64,000 bases of DNA, taken from assembly GCF_000196115.1 (NCBI RefSeq), contig NC_005027.1, positions 3,224,001 to 3,288,000 of the forward strand, in the 5' to 3' direction. This document shows positions 35,199 through 45,295 of this stretch, piece by piece. Numbering within the stretch: the stretch's first letter is position 1; every line of letters starts with the position of its first letter. The notes below the pieces were generated by a model, which was given only the letters and a program-made list of their open reading frames with translations, was not told the origin of the DNA and did no database searches. The translations under genes were made by a program, and so were the position numbers. Source of the DNA: Rhodopirellula baltica SH 1. GTDB lineage: Bacteria > Planctomycetota > Planctomycetia > Pirellulales > Pirellulaceae.

Positions 35199-35624
35199 AT
35201 GCATCGGATCCTGATTGCTGACGACAACACTGCCAACCGCGAACTGCTGGAGGCCTATTTGGTCAACATCGATTGCGAATTGGAAACCGCGGTGGACGGG
35301 GAAGACACGCTTGCCAAAGTCGAATCGTTCCAACCGGATTTGATCCTGTTGGATGTGATGATGCCGAAGCTAAGCGGATTCGAAGTTTGCGAAAAACTGA
35401 AAGCGGACTCCGCAACCAGCAACATCATGATTCTGATGGTCACCGCTCTGAGTGAACTGGGTGACATCGAGCGTGGTGTGCAAGCTGGAACGGATGATTT
35501 CTTGAGCAAACCCGTCAACCGAATTGAGTTGACCAAGCGGGTTGAAAACATGCTGAAGCTCAAAGGCACGACCGATGAGCTTTCGCGTCTGCGGCTCTAC
35601 ATCCAAGAGATGGAAGAACGCTGA
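35199..35624 (+). CDS. Single-domain response regulator
   Basis: A receiver protein of 141 residues without an output domain: acidic pair Asp8-Asp9, phosphoacceptor Asp52 (LILLDVMMP), Thr82 (MVTAL) and Lys104 (FLSKPV). The C-terminus ends in a short helix (DELSRLRLYIQEMEER), which may mediate dimerisation. The sensor kinase is not in this window. It lies 65 bp after glyA, but a link in function is not evident. Confidence 0.92.
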   Translation: MHRILIADDNTANRELLEAYLVNIDCELETAVDGEDTLAKVESFQPDLILLDVMMPKLSGFEVCEKLKADSATSNIMILMVTALSELGDIERGVQAGTDDFLSKPVNRIELTKRVENMLKLKGTTDELSRLRLYIQEMEER

Positions 35625-35825
35625 TCAAATTGAGGAGCCCCCGCTCTCGTGGGCTCCAGCGGATACAATCGGTCACGAAGTATGCGCGTCACGTCGATTC
35701 AATGCGTCAGTCGTTCGCTTTTCTCTTGCCCCGAATCCATTGCGATTCAGCCGAGCGAAACTACCGACGCCCTAGAATTCGCGTGATCGTGACTCGGTTC
35801 CCGATCCATCGTCCCCTAGGCCGAC

Positions 35826-36908
35826 ATGTTTGACAGTTCGCTTGATGCGTTGTGCTTGTTGCCACCTCGATTTGGTTCTGGACGGCGAGGTGTCCCACCG
35901 ACGCCGCCTTCATTTCAGGTCCAGCGATCCGGCGGAACCACGGTCGAACTTCCCACGCGGCTGTTCCTCGACGATGCGCCTTGGCATCGCTGGTCGCCAA
36001 AGGTTGCACAAGCTCTCGCGGAACAACTACAGAAGCACGGAATTCTGACGTCGTACTTGCATAGCGAACTTGGAGTCCGAGACGACTCTGATGGGGAACA
36101 GGAACAAACCGAATCGAACGCCGCCAACCATCCGCTCCAGATGCTCCCTTACCGGAGTGAGCGATATGGTTTGAATGCGGACGACTTTGATACCGCCACC
36201 GCGATTGACATTCGTTTGTCACCGCTCCGAGATGCATCGGGACGTTTCGCTTACAGCGCCGAGCAAATTCGTCGCTGGGAAGCCACGCCGAAAGAACAAC
36301 CATTATCGGGCGGTGGTTGGGTGTCCGCATTCACGCTCCCGCCGGACATCGCGGATCTAGAATACCTGCCAAACAAGATTCACCAGCTGAGACGCCTATC
36401 ACCTCAAGCAGTGGTTTTGGTGAGCGTCACCCCAGAATGGCTCTGGGAAAATCGGGAGACACTCGCTGCGACTCCGGCGGATGCGTTGCTGATCCGGTCC
36501 GGTCAAATTTCCGTGTCGGGACTTCAGTTCGCCGAACTGCTGAACCAGTTGATCCGCCAGCCGGATGTTCCACCACTCTGGCTTTCTCCACCTCGATGGG
36601 CCCAGCAACGCGTGGCAACCGTTGATGACTGCATCAAACTTGTGTCGCTGGGGGTTTCAGCGATCGCGATTGATGCCTGGATGGAAGAAGTCTTCGCCGA
36701 AATTGACCATATCCCGGAGCCGTCAATTTATTCCGGCAGTCCCGCTAGCCAACTGAACCAGTCCATTTCTCCTATCTTGAAAGAGCATCTGCTGCCGATT
36801 GTCGAACGTTTCACGGCTCTGATGACCACCATCACCCATTCACCAAGTCTGGGTTCATTCGATCGAGAAATCGCTGCTCGATTGGATGTGCATTATCTCG
36901 GGAAGTGA
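35826..36908 (+). CDS. Unknown 360-residue cytoplasmic protein
   Basis: No family recognised. The protein has no signal peptide or membrane helix. Noticeable segments: RLFLDDAPWHRWSPKVAQAL, IDIRLSPLRDASGRFAYSAE, LEYLPNKIHQLRRLSPQAV followed by VVLVSVTPEWL, and DDCIKLVSLGVSAIAIDAWM, which suggest an alpha/beta (possibly TIM-barrel) fold; a distant likeness to the FMN-barrel part of glutamate synthase is possible but unproven. It is 201 bp from the response regulator and ends at a strong hairpin terminator. Confidence 0.65.
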   Translation: MFDSSLDALCLLPPRFGSGRRGVPPTPPSFQVQRSGGTTVELPTRLFLDDAPWHRWSPKVAQALAEQLQKHGILTSYLHSELGVRDDSDGEQEQTESNAANHPLQMLPYRSERYGLNADDFDTATAIDIRLSPLRDASGRFAYSAEQIRRWEATPKEQPLSGGGWVSAFTLPPDIADLEYLPNKIHQLRRLSPQAVVLVSVTPEWLWENRETLAATPADALLIRSGQISVSGLQFAELLNQLIRQPDVPPLWLSPPRWAQQRVATVDDCIKLVSLGVSAIAIDAWMEEVFAEIDHIPEPSIYSGSPASQLNQSISPILKEHLLPIVERFTALMTTITHSPSLGSFDREIAARLDVHYLGK

Positions 36909-36938
36909 GCAACGGAGAAACCGTCGCTATCCAACGAA

Positions 36939-36978
36939 AACAGCCTTCTCACAATAGCGAGAAGGCTGTTTGATTTTT
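36939..36978. terminator. Bidirectional hairpin terminator
   Basis: AACAGCCTTCTC pairs with GAGAAGGCTGTT across an 8-base loop, followed by a T-rich tail (TTGATTTTTTG) on the plus strand and by TTTTCG on the minus strand. It lies between the convergent unknown gene and metalloprotease gene and can serve both. Confidence 0.85.
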
Positions 36979-36994
36979 TGATAGCTGAAGAAGA

Positions 36995-39900
36995 TCAGTC
37001 TTCGTTCGAAGGCGATTTGGCTTCGTTACCCATCAGCATCATCAACATAGGAGCACCAGGGTTTCCACCTCCGTAGGTGTAACCAGCTTCCAATGCACGT
37101 TCGACGCGTTCTTTACACTCGGTTAGGTGTGCCAGGCTGTAGGCGTCCATCTTGTTGCCACATTTCTCGATGGTCGACCCCATGCGACTGGACAAGGTAC
37201 GCAATTGCATGCGAGCCAAGTTGCTGATCGGATGGTATGCGGCAGTGTCCTGACCTTCTTCCAGGACCAAATCCACCAAACGCTGGATGTGTTCGCGTTG
37301 CAAATTTCGACGCAGAGAAGTGATCATTGGCTTGCGGTCGTTTCGGTCGTCCGGACAAGGTTGATCCAACTCTTCCCAAACTGCATCGCTAACCGTGTTC
37401 AACAACTCGGGCAGAGTTAGAGCATCCGTTTCGGCAGGAAGACGAAGTTCGTTGTCATAAACCCGACGCAATGTGGTTGGGTTCATGATCAGCGTCAACG
37501 TGCTGGCTTGCATCCCCAACACTCGATCGTGAATCGGCCAGGTCGCTTCGTTTGACATTCCGCCACGGCCGTTGTCGAGCCATTTGTCGATGCCGAGTCG
37601 TTCTAAGATTTCGGTGGTCAAACCGTAGGACTTGTCTCGGAAACTGGTATCGATCACAAACTGCAACGCAGCACGCTGGTCTTTAGCAGGAACCACTTCG
37701 ACCGGAACACGATTTCCTGGATCGCCTTTCTTGTCTCGATTGACGAACGCGCCGCCAATCCAATTGGACATCATGCTGACCGCTTTGGTTTGAATCGCCA
37801 AAGTCAATTCGTATCCGCGTCGGGCTTTTGCCCAGCTGTCACCGTCTTTGACAAACTTCTCAAGCAAACGATCTCGATAAAGCTGAGCCAAACGCATTTG
37901 CTCTTCGGCGTAGGTCAGAGGATCTTTGCCAAAGTCGTAACGACGAGCGTATGGGTCTGGACCACTCGTGTCTTCATCAGTGGCAAACTGCAGTTCAGGC
38001 TCGGAGCATCGTTTCAGGATTTCCTTCAACTTCGAGTCTTCGAACGTGTAACCATATTCGATAGCCCAAAAATCATAAGGACCGATGTCGATCATTCCGT
38101 AGTCGCCTTGGACATCGCCGGCTTCGTAGCGGTAGTTGATTGGGCAGTAGTCCATCACCGATGCGGTGAAGGTTTTCTTGCCTTTCAATTCATCGCTATT
38201 GATCTCGTCGATTGTGTAAAGCGCCGAAGCTTTGAAGTTGTGACGCAACCCAAGAGTGTGGCCGACTTCGTGTGCGACCAAATCTGCCAGCAATGGACCG
38301 ACGAACCATTCTGGAATTCCGTCCAGCAATTCATCCTTCTCTTTTTCATCGTCCTTCTTGGCGACTTCTTTCTTGTCATCGTCAGACTTCTCGTCGTCTT
38401 TGGCCTCTTCATCCTTCTCTTCTTTGTCCCCGTCCTTGGACTCCGAGTCGTCCTTCTTCTCATCTTTGTCAGCCTTGTCGGCTTCCGCCTTCTCTTTGGC
38501 GTCTTCATCTTTCTTCTTTTCAGCTTCTTCGTCGGCCATCAGAGCCAGACCCCAGTTCATACGAGCGAACGCCAGATCCATGCTGCGTCCAGAAGCAGCC
38601 ATGCACAGACCGTTCTTCTGACTGACTTGTCCCATCAGTCCGTCGTATTCATCGTCGCCCAACAACGCCGGATCAGCCTGTGCCATCGCGAAACCTGCCA
38701 TCGGTTGCTGTGCTTCCATGGCATACTTTGCTCGCAGCGAGTTGGCTGATTCCTTGGCTCCCATGCGGACGCGAGGGTCCCAGTTGGGATGACTTCCGAG
38801 CCATGCCAAAGTCTCGGCACTGACGCCTTCCATTGCCAACTGAGGCATCAAATCGTTGTAGTTGAAATTGAAGTGACGAATCCAACCATCGGTCAGAATG
38901 ATGTCAGCATCCAGAATTTGCCCGGTTTCGGGGTGCACTCGACTTGGACCGATCGCGGTTCCAACGTCGTTGTTCAACCATCGGATGAAGTTGTATCGAA
39001 CGTCTTCAGGATCTTTTTCCATGTGGATCTTGCTGACCGCGTCTTGATACTCGATCACGATTGCGTCAACGATTCCAACTTTCTCGAACGCTTTGTTCCA
39101 ATAGTCGACGCCCTGTTTGATCCAACGACGGTAACGAACGGGAGCGGTGTGCTCCACATAAAAGCGAATTGGCTCTTTGGGTGGGCTCAACTTCAGCTTT
39201 GGATCACGTTTCTCCAGCTGCCATCGATTGATGTAGCGAACCTTCGTTTCATCGTCTTGGTATTGGCTCAAATCCGAGAACGAGGTCACAAAGAACCCCA
39301 CTCGTTCATCCGCTTCCCGCGGTTTGAATCCACTCGAACTGCTCGGCACCTCACTGAATGAATAGTGGAGCGTTTGCAAGCGACCGCCACGGCCGACGAC
39401 TTCAAATGCAAGCTCGACATTTTCGGGAAATACCTTGGCTGCTTCGACGGTGAACAATCGGCTGTTGGCCAATCGAACCGACGAACCGAAAAAGGTGGTT
39501 GCATTGCCAATCAACAAGCTATCCATGTCAACGACAGGACCACCGTTGGGGCCCATCGCCAAAATTGGCACGTCAAGCAAAACACGGTCGGTGAACAATC
39601 GTTTGACCGAGGCCTTGGATTCTGCATCACCGGTGGCGCGGATATCCAAGTTTGGAGCGATCAACGCAAGGCGATCGTTGTAGCGACGCCACTGAACGAC
39701 CCAGTCACCGGATTGCAATCCGGCATAGCGGTCACCGCTGCTGAGCGTCAAAGCAACAAAGAACTTTTTGCCCGCGAAATTCTTGGGCAACTCGGCAATC
39801 ACCGAGGCTTCTTTTTCGTGTTGCCAAACGTTGAACAAGCCTTTTTTGGCTTGCTGATCAGAAACTGGAAGCTGCTTGTAGCCTTCAGAAATTTTCGAGA

Positions 39901-39997
39901 ATGGTGGCAAGTCGGCGGCGGAACTGGTCAACGCGCTTCCAACAGTTGTCACCGCTACGGCGGCAATCGTGGCCACGACACGGCAGATTCGATTCAT
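36995..39997 (-). CDS. Exported zinc metalloprotease with charged insertion
   Basis: A ~1000-residue secreted protease. After a signal peptide (MNRICRVVATIAAVAVTTVG to about residue 30) comes a domain like DUF5117, then a metallopeptidase domain with HEVGHTLGLRHNF (HExxHxxGxxH), zincin-type zinc ligands. Just before this motif is a ~70-residue Lys/Asp/Glu insertion (about 38330-38545). The C-terminal part resembles DUF4953-like regions of planctomycete and bacteroidete zinc metalloproteases. It follows the 36939 terminator in a convergent pair. Substrate unknown. ATG 39997 is preferred; 40012 adds five residues. Confidence 0.85.
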   Translation of the reverse strand: MNRICRVVATIAAVAVTTVGSALTSSAADLPPFSKISEGYKQLPVSDQQAKKGLFNVWQHEKEASVIAELPKNFAGKKFFVALTLSSGDRYAGLQSGDWVVQWRRYNDRLALIAPNLDIRATGDAESKASVKRLFTDRVLLDVPILAMGPNGGPVVDMDSLLIGNATTFFGSSVRLANSRLFTVEAAKVFPENVELAFEVVGRGGRLQTLHYSFSEVPSSSSGFKPREADERVGFFVTSFSDLSQYQDDETKVRYINRWQLEKRDPKLKLSPPKEPIRFYVEHTAPVRYRRWIKQGVDYWNKAFEKVGIVDAIVIEYQDAVSKIHMEKDPEDVRYNFIRWLNNDVGTAIGPSRVHPETGQILDADIILTDGWIRHFNFNYNDLMPQLAMEGVSAETLAWLGSHPNWDPRVRMGAKESANSLRAKYAMEAQQPMAGFAMAQADPALLGDDEYDGLMGQVSQKNGLCMAASGRSMDLAFARMNWGLALMADEEAEKKKDEDAKEKAEADKADKDEKKDDSESKDGDKEEKDEEAKDDEKSDDDKKEVAKKDDEKEKDELLDGIPEWFVGPLLADLVAHEVGHTLGLRHNFKASALYTIDEINSDELKGKKTFTASVMDYCPINYRYEAGDVQGDYGMIDIGPYDFWAIEYGYTFEDSKLKEILKRCSEPELQFATDEDTSGPDPYARRYDFGKDPLTYAEEQMRLAQLYRDRLLEKFVKDGDSWAKARRGYELTLAIQTKAVSMMSNWIGGAFVNRDKKGDPGNRVPVEVVPAKDQRAALQFVIDTSFRDKSYGLTTEILERLGIDKWLDNGRGGMSNEATWPIHDRVLGMQASTLTLIMNPTTLRRVYDNELRLPAETDALTLPELLNTVSDAVWEELDQPCPDDRNDRKPMITSLRRNLQREHIQRLVDLVLEEGQDTAAYHPISNLARMQLRTLSSRMGSTIEKCGNKMDAYSLAHLTECKERVERALEAGYTYGGGNPGAPMLMMLMGNEAKSPSNED

Positions 39998-40247
39998 ACC
40001 CAATGCTTCCAATGGTTCGTTCGAAAAAGGGAGGGAGAGTCAAGACTACGTTAAAATAAGCAGTCTCGGCGGGTTTCGTTCATTGTCTCTTCACTGTTTT
40101 ATCCGATAAAGTCGGCTCAAACCAAACAATTCGCCGGACCAATTGATACAAACGCTCGCTGAGCTGAGTTCGCGACCACACAGCGACCAATAAGTGAAAT
40201 TGCGACGCCATTAGAAACAGCCACCCGATAGCGGCCCCTCGCAGGAA

Positions 40248-41393
40248 TTATCCTGGGAATTCAGCCAAAACGATCGGGTCATTTTCCGATTGTCGGTATC
40301 CCCGCAGCCGATCCAACGACTCAGAATCTTGCATCTGACAAATCGCCCAAACCGCAATGGCTCGCAATTCGGGATCGGGATCATTCAAGGTTGTGAACAA
40401 AAGTTCGATCGCGTCGCGACGCTTTTGGTTCCCCAAAACAATGATCGCATTTCGCAACATGCCACGCCGCTTCGTTCTCCAATACGGCGTCCGACGGAAC
40501 TGACTTCGAAACTGATCTTCCGTCATCGAGAAAAGCGAAGTCAGCTCCAACCAACCATCATGGCCTTGAGAGTCGTCCGCCGGCTCGCGATGTCCTCGCA
40601 AACCATTTGCCGCGTTTTGCTGCCGCGAAGGGCGCCGGTTCCAAGGACAGACTTCTTGGCAAACATCGCAACCAAACGCCCACTCATCAATGCCGCTGCG
40701 GAGCGATAATTCGGGCAAACCAGGGTTTTCGATTGTCAGATAGCTAATGCACTTGGACGCATCCAGCACCCCGGCACTGGGAAACGCATCCGTCGGACAG
40801 GCATCCAAACAAGCGGAACAGGTCCCGCAGTGGCTAGAATCATGTGGTTGATCGATCGGCAAATCGATGTCGACCAAAACGCAAGCGAGGAAAAAGTAGC
40901 TGCCCAATTGCTTGTTCAGCAGCAAAGTATTTTTCCCTCTCCATCCCAAGCCTGCGAGCACCGCAACTTCGCGTTCCATCAGAGGCGCGGTGTCGACGAT
41001 CCCACGAGCGTTCGCTTCCGGAACTTGCTCACGAATCAGTCGAACGATCCGTTTCAGCTTGGGATGAATCACATCGTGATAGTCGACACCCGACCATGTG
41101 TAGCGAGCGGTTTTTCCGTAGGCCGAGCCTTCAACTGACGGTGCCGGCCCGCGGTTCGATGCGTCGTAGTTCATCGCCAAGACGATGATCGACTTGGTGC
41201 CTTCGAGCACTCCGGTGGGATGACGGTAAGCATCCAGTCGACGTTCCAAGTAGTCCATTGAACCGGCGTAACCAGCTTCAATCCAATCGACCAGTTGATG
41301 GAACCCTTCGCTGGTGACCGCTGGCGCGATTCCCATTGCTGCGAAACCTTCTGACAGAGCAGTCTCGCGGATCTGCTCAACCAAATCGTTCAC
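40248..41393 (-). CDS. queG: Epoxyqueuosine reductase
   Basis: Cobalamin- and iron-sulfur-dependent enzyme that makes queuosine in tRNA from epoxyqueuosine. The 381-residue protein has two 4Fe-4S clusters (CGTCSACLDACPTDAF and CDVCQEVCPWNR), the EGTKSIIVLAMNYD substrate-proximal segment, and C-terminal HEAT-like repeats. It overlaps the antiporter stop region by 4 bp, so the two genes are in one transcript, with queG downstream. The 235 bp before the metalloprotease start hold no recognised feature. Confidence 0.93.
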   Translation of the reverse strand: MNDLVEQIRETALSEGFAAMGIAPAVTSEGFHQLVDWIEAGYAGSMDYLERRLDAYRHPTGVLEGTKSIIVLAMNYDASNRGPAPSVEGSAYGKTARYTWSGVDYHDVIHPKLKRIVRLIREQVPEANARGIVDTAPLMEREVAVLAGLGWRGKNTLLLNKQLGSYFFLACVLVDIDLPIDQPHDSSHCGTCSACLDACPTDAFPSAGVLDASKCISYLTIENPGLPELSLRSGIDEWAFGCDVCQEVCPWNRRPSRQQNAANGLRGHREPADDSQGHDGWLELTSLFSMTEDQFRSQFRRTPYWRTKRRGMLRNAIIVLGNQKRRDAIELLFTTLNDPDPELRAIAVWAICQMQDSESLDRLRGYRQSENDPIVLAEFPG

Positions 41394-43153
41394 GACAAAC
41401 CGGCTTTTCGATCACGAATAAGAAGCGACGTCAGATCGCTTCGACGAACGGTAGCAACCAAACGATGTGGTGGCTCATCGGTCACAACTGGCACGCAGTC
41501 ATCCGTCGTATGCCGGAACAACTCCACCGCATCTCGTACGGGCTGAGCCGGATGCAACAAAACCTCGGGAGGAGTCGCGAGATCACCTGCGCGAACCAAG
41601 TGATCTGAATGCGGATCAAAAAAAGCTTGATTGAGCAAATCAAATCGAATCAAGCCCACAACGCATCGGTCTTCATCCAGAACTGGGAAAGTGTTGTCGT
41701 GCGAATGCTCGACGAAGTGAACGACTTCGTTGAAGTCCGCGCTCTCGGCAATGCCCACGACACTGCGACGCATCACTTGTTCAACTCGCATCCGTTCTGA
41801 CAACGCTTGTTTCTTGCTCAGCAAACCGGCCGAACCGGCTAAACGAGTGAACACGTTCCGCAGTGCACCAAGAGGCGTCCCGAATGTGTGGTGAATGGAG
41901 TTCGCAATCGGCATCTCACCGCTTTTCAGTACGGCCGCCCGAGTCAGCAATGGCCCCAAAATCTCGAAGACAACCACGGTTCCGAGGATGATTGTCTGCA
42001 CTTCGCCAGCCATCTCAGGATTTCGCGAGGTTGCAGTCGCTGCCAACGAGATGGCGACGCCCGCCTGGGCCAACATCGCGGGACCCAACCAGGTTCGAAC
42101 TTCCACCGGTGCACCTGTTCGCGAAGCCATGAACCAAATGCCCGCGACTTTGCCGACACTTCGCAGCACCACATAGCCAGCCCCGATCATGCCGACATCC
42201 ATCAGCAGATTCAGATCCAACTCGCTTCCGTGGACCGAAAAGAAAACGACCGTGAGAAGACCACCGATCGAGTCCATTTGGGCGGTGATCTTTTGCGTTC
42301 CACTGGAAGAGTTCACCACGACCAAACCGACGACCAGGAATACCAACATGTACGGCAGCTCCCACGATTCGCTGAGGCCGAGCATCAATGCCGAAGCACC
42401 AACCAGCAGCACCAGCCACCGCCGCGTGTGCATGATTTCGCAGGCGTAACTAATTACCAACCCGCCGACCAACCCAAGCAGGAAAGCTCCGCCGAGTGAC
42501 CGCACCAACAACAACACCGTTTGGCTGATTGAGCCCGACGCGTCGCCACCAGCTACCTCAATCGCCAACCAAACCAACTCAAAGGCGATCACCGCGACCA
42601 GATTGTTCAATGTCACCAAAGTCCCAGTGAGACTGGTGACGGGACCTTCCGCATTGGTTTCCCGCAGCACAAACATCGTCGTGGCCGGAGCGGTCGCAAT
42701 GGCCAAAGTTCCAAGCAATGCAGCTTGTGCCGCCGACATGCCCAACACATAGGTACCAACTGTCACCAGGATGACAGTGAATACCAATTCGCCAAACGAC
42801 AGCGGAATTGCTCGACGCGAAATTCGCCGGATCTGATCAAATGGAAACAAGGTGCCGAGGTAAAACAACACCAAGGCCATCGCGAGTTTTGTTAGCGGTT
42901 CCAGTACCAAATGATGCTCGTGCGGAATCACATCGCCAAAGCTGGGACCAAGCAGCAGGCCCGCGATCAGGTACGCGGTAACCTTTGGCAATCGCAAGAA
43001 TTCGCTGGCGAGCCCCGCCAACAAACTGGCGGTCAAAAGCATCCCCAAGGTGGTCGCGATGTGCACCATCTCGACGGAACTTGAGTGCGATTCACTCGCG
43101 ACGGCGCCTGCGTCAGCAGCACCTAACAAAAGGGTTCCGATGGTGTCGATCAT
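41390..43153 (-). CDS. Cation/proton antiporter with C-terminal CBS pair
   Basis: A 587-residue membrane protein of the CPA2 (Kef-type) group: an N-terminal set of hydrophobic helices with LRLPKVTAYLIAGLLLGP and LVLFYLGTLFPFDQIRR, about 12 in all, ending near residue 400, then two CBS modules (VMRRSVVGIAESADFNEVVHF and HRLVATVRRSDLTSLLIRD) that could bind adenine nucleotides and gate transport. No RCK/TrkA-N domain is seen. First gene of the pair with queG. Substrate (K+, Na+ or H+) cannot be decided. Confidence 0.88.
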   Translation of the reverse strand: MIDTIGTLLLGAADAGAVASESHSSSVEMVHIATTLGMLLTASLLAGLASEFLRLPKVTAYLIAGLLLGPSFGDVIPHEHHLVLEPLTKLAMALVLFYLGTLFPFDQIRRISRRAIPLSFGELVFTVILVTVGTYVLGMSAAQAALLGTLAIATAPATTMFVLRETNAEGPVTSLTGTLVTLNNLVAVIAFELVWLAIEVAGGDASGSISQTVLLLVRSLGGAFLLGLVGGLVISYACEIMHTRRWLVLLVGASALMLGLSESWELPYMLVFLVVGLVVVNSSSGTQKITAQMDSIGGLLTVVFFSVHGSELDLNLLMDVGMIGAGYVVLRSVGKVAGIWFMASRTGAPVEVRTWLGPAMLAQAGVAISLAATATSRNPEMAGEVQTIILGTVVVFEILGPLLTRAAVLKSGEMPIANSIHHTFGTPLGALRNVFTRLAGSAGLLSKKQALSERMRVEQVMRRSVVGIAESADFNEVVHFVEHSHDNTFPVLDEDRCVVGLIRFDLLNQAFFDPHSDHLVRAGDLATPPEVLLHPAQPVRDAVELFRHTTDDCVPVVTDEPPHRLVATVRRSDLTSLLIRDRKAGLS

Positions 43154-43262
43154 GGCAACTAGCGAGCGAAGGGCCGAGACGTGAGTCTGCCAAAACCGGC
43201 AAGCAGGCCCGCAGTTTAGCTAGATTTGCATTTCACCGACATAGAACCTTTCGCTCAAATTG

Positions 43263-43299
43263 AGAAGCCCGCCGCGTCCATTCAGACACGACGGGCTTC
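43263..43299 (-). terminator. Hairpin after the ABC operon
   Basis: GAAGCCCGCCGCGTC pairs with GACACGACGGGCTTC (two non-Watson-Crick positions that allow G-U pairing) with a 6- to 7-base loop, about 30 bp beyond the stop codon of the 654-residue gene, on its transcribed strand. The following T content is weak. Confidence 0.6.
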
Positions 43300-43330
43300 G
43301 TCAAATTTCGTTTCTGTGAAGCCGCTGTGA

Positions 43331-45295
43331 TCAGTCTTCCGTTTCAGGGGAAGCTTCTTCCACGACATCATCGGCTGGTGTCTCTTCCTCGACCGTAGTC
43401 TCTGCGTCGGATGCTTCACTTTCACCGTCGCCTGTCGAATCGGCCTCGGTGGAGTCCGCTTCGCCGGATTCTTTCATCTCCGCATCATCGACATTTTCTG
43501 CGTCAGCTTCTTCGGCTTCTGTTTCAGTCGGCTCTGTCTCGGCAACTTCTTCCTCGTCCGCCTGATCAGCTTTCATTTCGCCTTCTGACTCCGCTGGGGT
43601 CTCTTCGCCTGTTTCGGCTTCTTCCTCAGCGGCGGCCTTCTTCTCCGCTTCCTCTTTGGCGGCTTCTTCTTCCAAACGACGCTCTTCAGCTTCCAATTCA
43701 GCCTGCCGTTTCTCTGCCAAGTCCTTCTGAGTTTGGCGAACTTGTTCGTACATGTCTTGATCGACCTGTCCGTACTCACCCATCAATTCAACGAATGCTT
43801 TCAACGGGAAGTCGTCCGGCATTTCATCGGAATCGATCGCGATACGATAACGACGCAACGACTCATACAAATCCTGGGCCGTGTCGTCGATCACGAGGAT
43901 CGGATAATCGTCGAAGATTTTAGCCCAAACCTCGAAGGCTTCCTCATACAGACCGATTGCTTTTTCGAGCTCAGCGTCCGCGTTCGCCTTTTCGGCTTCG
44001 TAAATCAATCGACGAGCTCGAACGGTTCGCTCCTCTTGTTCCGCCAGTGCCAACGTATCCCAATAAGGATAGTTGATCTGTTTACGATAGCCTTCGGTCT
44101 TCAGAATCCGTTCATCGAGATCCTTGATGTCTTCGACCAACTGAAGAGCCTGAAGCTGTTTGGACTGCTGAGTTGCGCGAGCAACGGCATCGTAGTCAAC
44201 TTTGACGGATTCCTGAGCGGCGTTTGCAATCGACTGTTGAGACTTCGTTCGCTCCTCTTCGGGAGTCGACAAGGCATCTTGTTGAATCGGGGGAAGCTTC
44301 TCAATCGCCTTTGCTCGGGCGTCGAGGTAAGCATCACCAGCGACTTCTTCCAACAGATTGATCTTGTCTTCTCTTTGCCGGATCAATTCATCCAACTGGC
44401 CAAGCTTGATTGTGAAAGCGGCGGTAGTTGGAACCGATCGATTGCCGAAGGCTTTCCAATCAGTTGAGGCCAACTGCCACGCGTTCTGAGCACGCTCGTC
44501 CAAGATGCCTTCTGACTCGATCGCTTCGGCGTGTTTCAGACGCCACTTCGGCCCGGTTTCATAGAAGTTCAATGGTGTCTGACGACGAATTTGAACACCG
44601 GATTCGACCAAGTCATAACCTCGGTTCAGCCACAAACGACCGACCAACCAGTTGTCAGGTTTGTTTGTTGGACCACGAGCTTCCGGGCTGTCGACGGCGA
44701 TGTCTTCTTCAAGAAGATCCTCGTGAAGCTTGTCGTCTTCGGAGAAGAGCCGGCGAAACTGTTCCTTCTCATCTGACATGCCCATCTTTTGGCCATAGAA
44801 CCAACCGGTGTACCAAACCAATCGTGGTGCCTTGCGGTTTTGGTTCACGCCTTTGGTAAGAAACTCGGTTCCTTCGCGGACCATTTCGTATCGTTGACGA
44901 TAATCGTCGAACTCAGTCGAAACGTTGTACGCCAAGTTGTGAGCCTGGAATTCCCAGACCTTGTCAAAGTGAGGCTGCAACAATGCGATGTTGTTGAGCG
45001 TTGCTTTCAAGCGGTCCCATTCATGCAAAACACGATAATCGTGCGACTTCTTCCAGAGCAGCGATGCCGCCACCCCACGAAGTCCCAATGAAGCGAGCTT
45101 CATCGTTTCACTAGCAGGACTGATTTCACCGAGATCGCTCTCGGCAATGTCATACTTGCCTCGCAACTGAGCCAAGCGGCCGCCGCCTTCCCCGCCACCT
45201 CCGCTGGGTTGCCCCAACAGGTACAAGGGAATCAGCATGACCACGAGGATCATCAGATAGACCAATTTACGTCGCAGAACAGTAGTGCGATTCAT
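43331..45295 (-). CDS. Coiled-coil protein with one membrane helix and acidic tail
   Basis: A 654-residue protein of unknown family. The N-terminus has one transmembrane helix (VYLMILVVMLIPLYLLG), followed by a Gly-rich stretch, then a long mainly helical region with heptad character, and a final ~120 residues made almost wholly of Glu, Ala, Asp, Ser and Thr. No enzymatic motif. It is the third gene of an ABC operon, its ATG overlapping the permease stop by 4 bp, so it is likely a periplasmic partner or substrate-related component of the exporter. Function inferred from position only. Confidence 0.7.
   Translation of the reverse strand: MNRTTVLRRKLVYLMILVVMLIPLYLLGQPSGGGGEGGGRLAQLRGKYDIAESDLGEISPASETMKLASLGLRGVAASLLWKKSHDYRVLHEWDRLKATLNNIALLQPHFDKVWEFQAHNLAYNVSTEFDDYRQRYEMVREGTEFLTKGVNQNRKAPRLVWYTGWFYGQKMGMSDEKEQFRRLFSEDDKLHEDLLEEDIAVDSPEARGPTNKPDNWLVGRLWLNRGYDLVESGVQIRRQTPLNFYETGPKWRLKHAEAIESEGILDERAQNAWQLASTDWKAFGNRSVPTTAAFTIKLGQLDELIRQREDKINLLEEVAGDAYLDARAKAIEKLPPIQQDALSTPEEERTKSQQSIANAAQESVKVDYDAVARATQQSKQLQALQLVEDIKDLDERILKTEGYRKQINYPYWDTLALAEQEERTVRARRLIYEAEKANADAELEKAIGLYEEAFEVWAKIFDDYPILVIDDTAQDLYESLRRYRIAIDSDEMPDDFPLKAFVELMGEYGQVDQDMYEQVRQTQKDLAEKRQAELEAEERRLEEEAAKEEAEKKAAAEEEAETGEETPAESEGEMKADQADEEEVAETEPTETEAEEADAENVDDAEMKESGEADSTEADSTGDGESEASDAETTVEEETPADDVVEEASPETED

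Noticed and set aside
37790-39361. Long plus-strand frames of 319 and 190 codons within the metalloprotease
   Set aside because: Antisense of the protease; the Leu/Ser/Phe-rich sequences mirror the Lys/Asp/Glu repeat.
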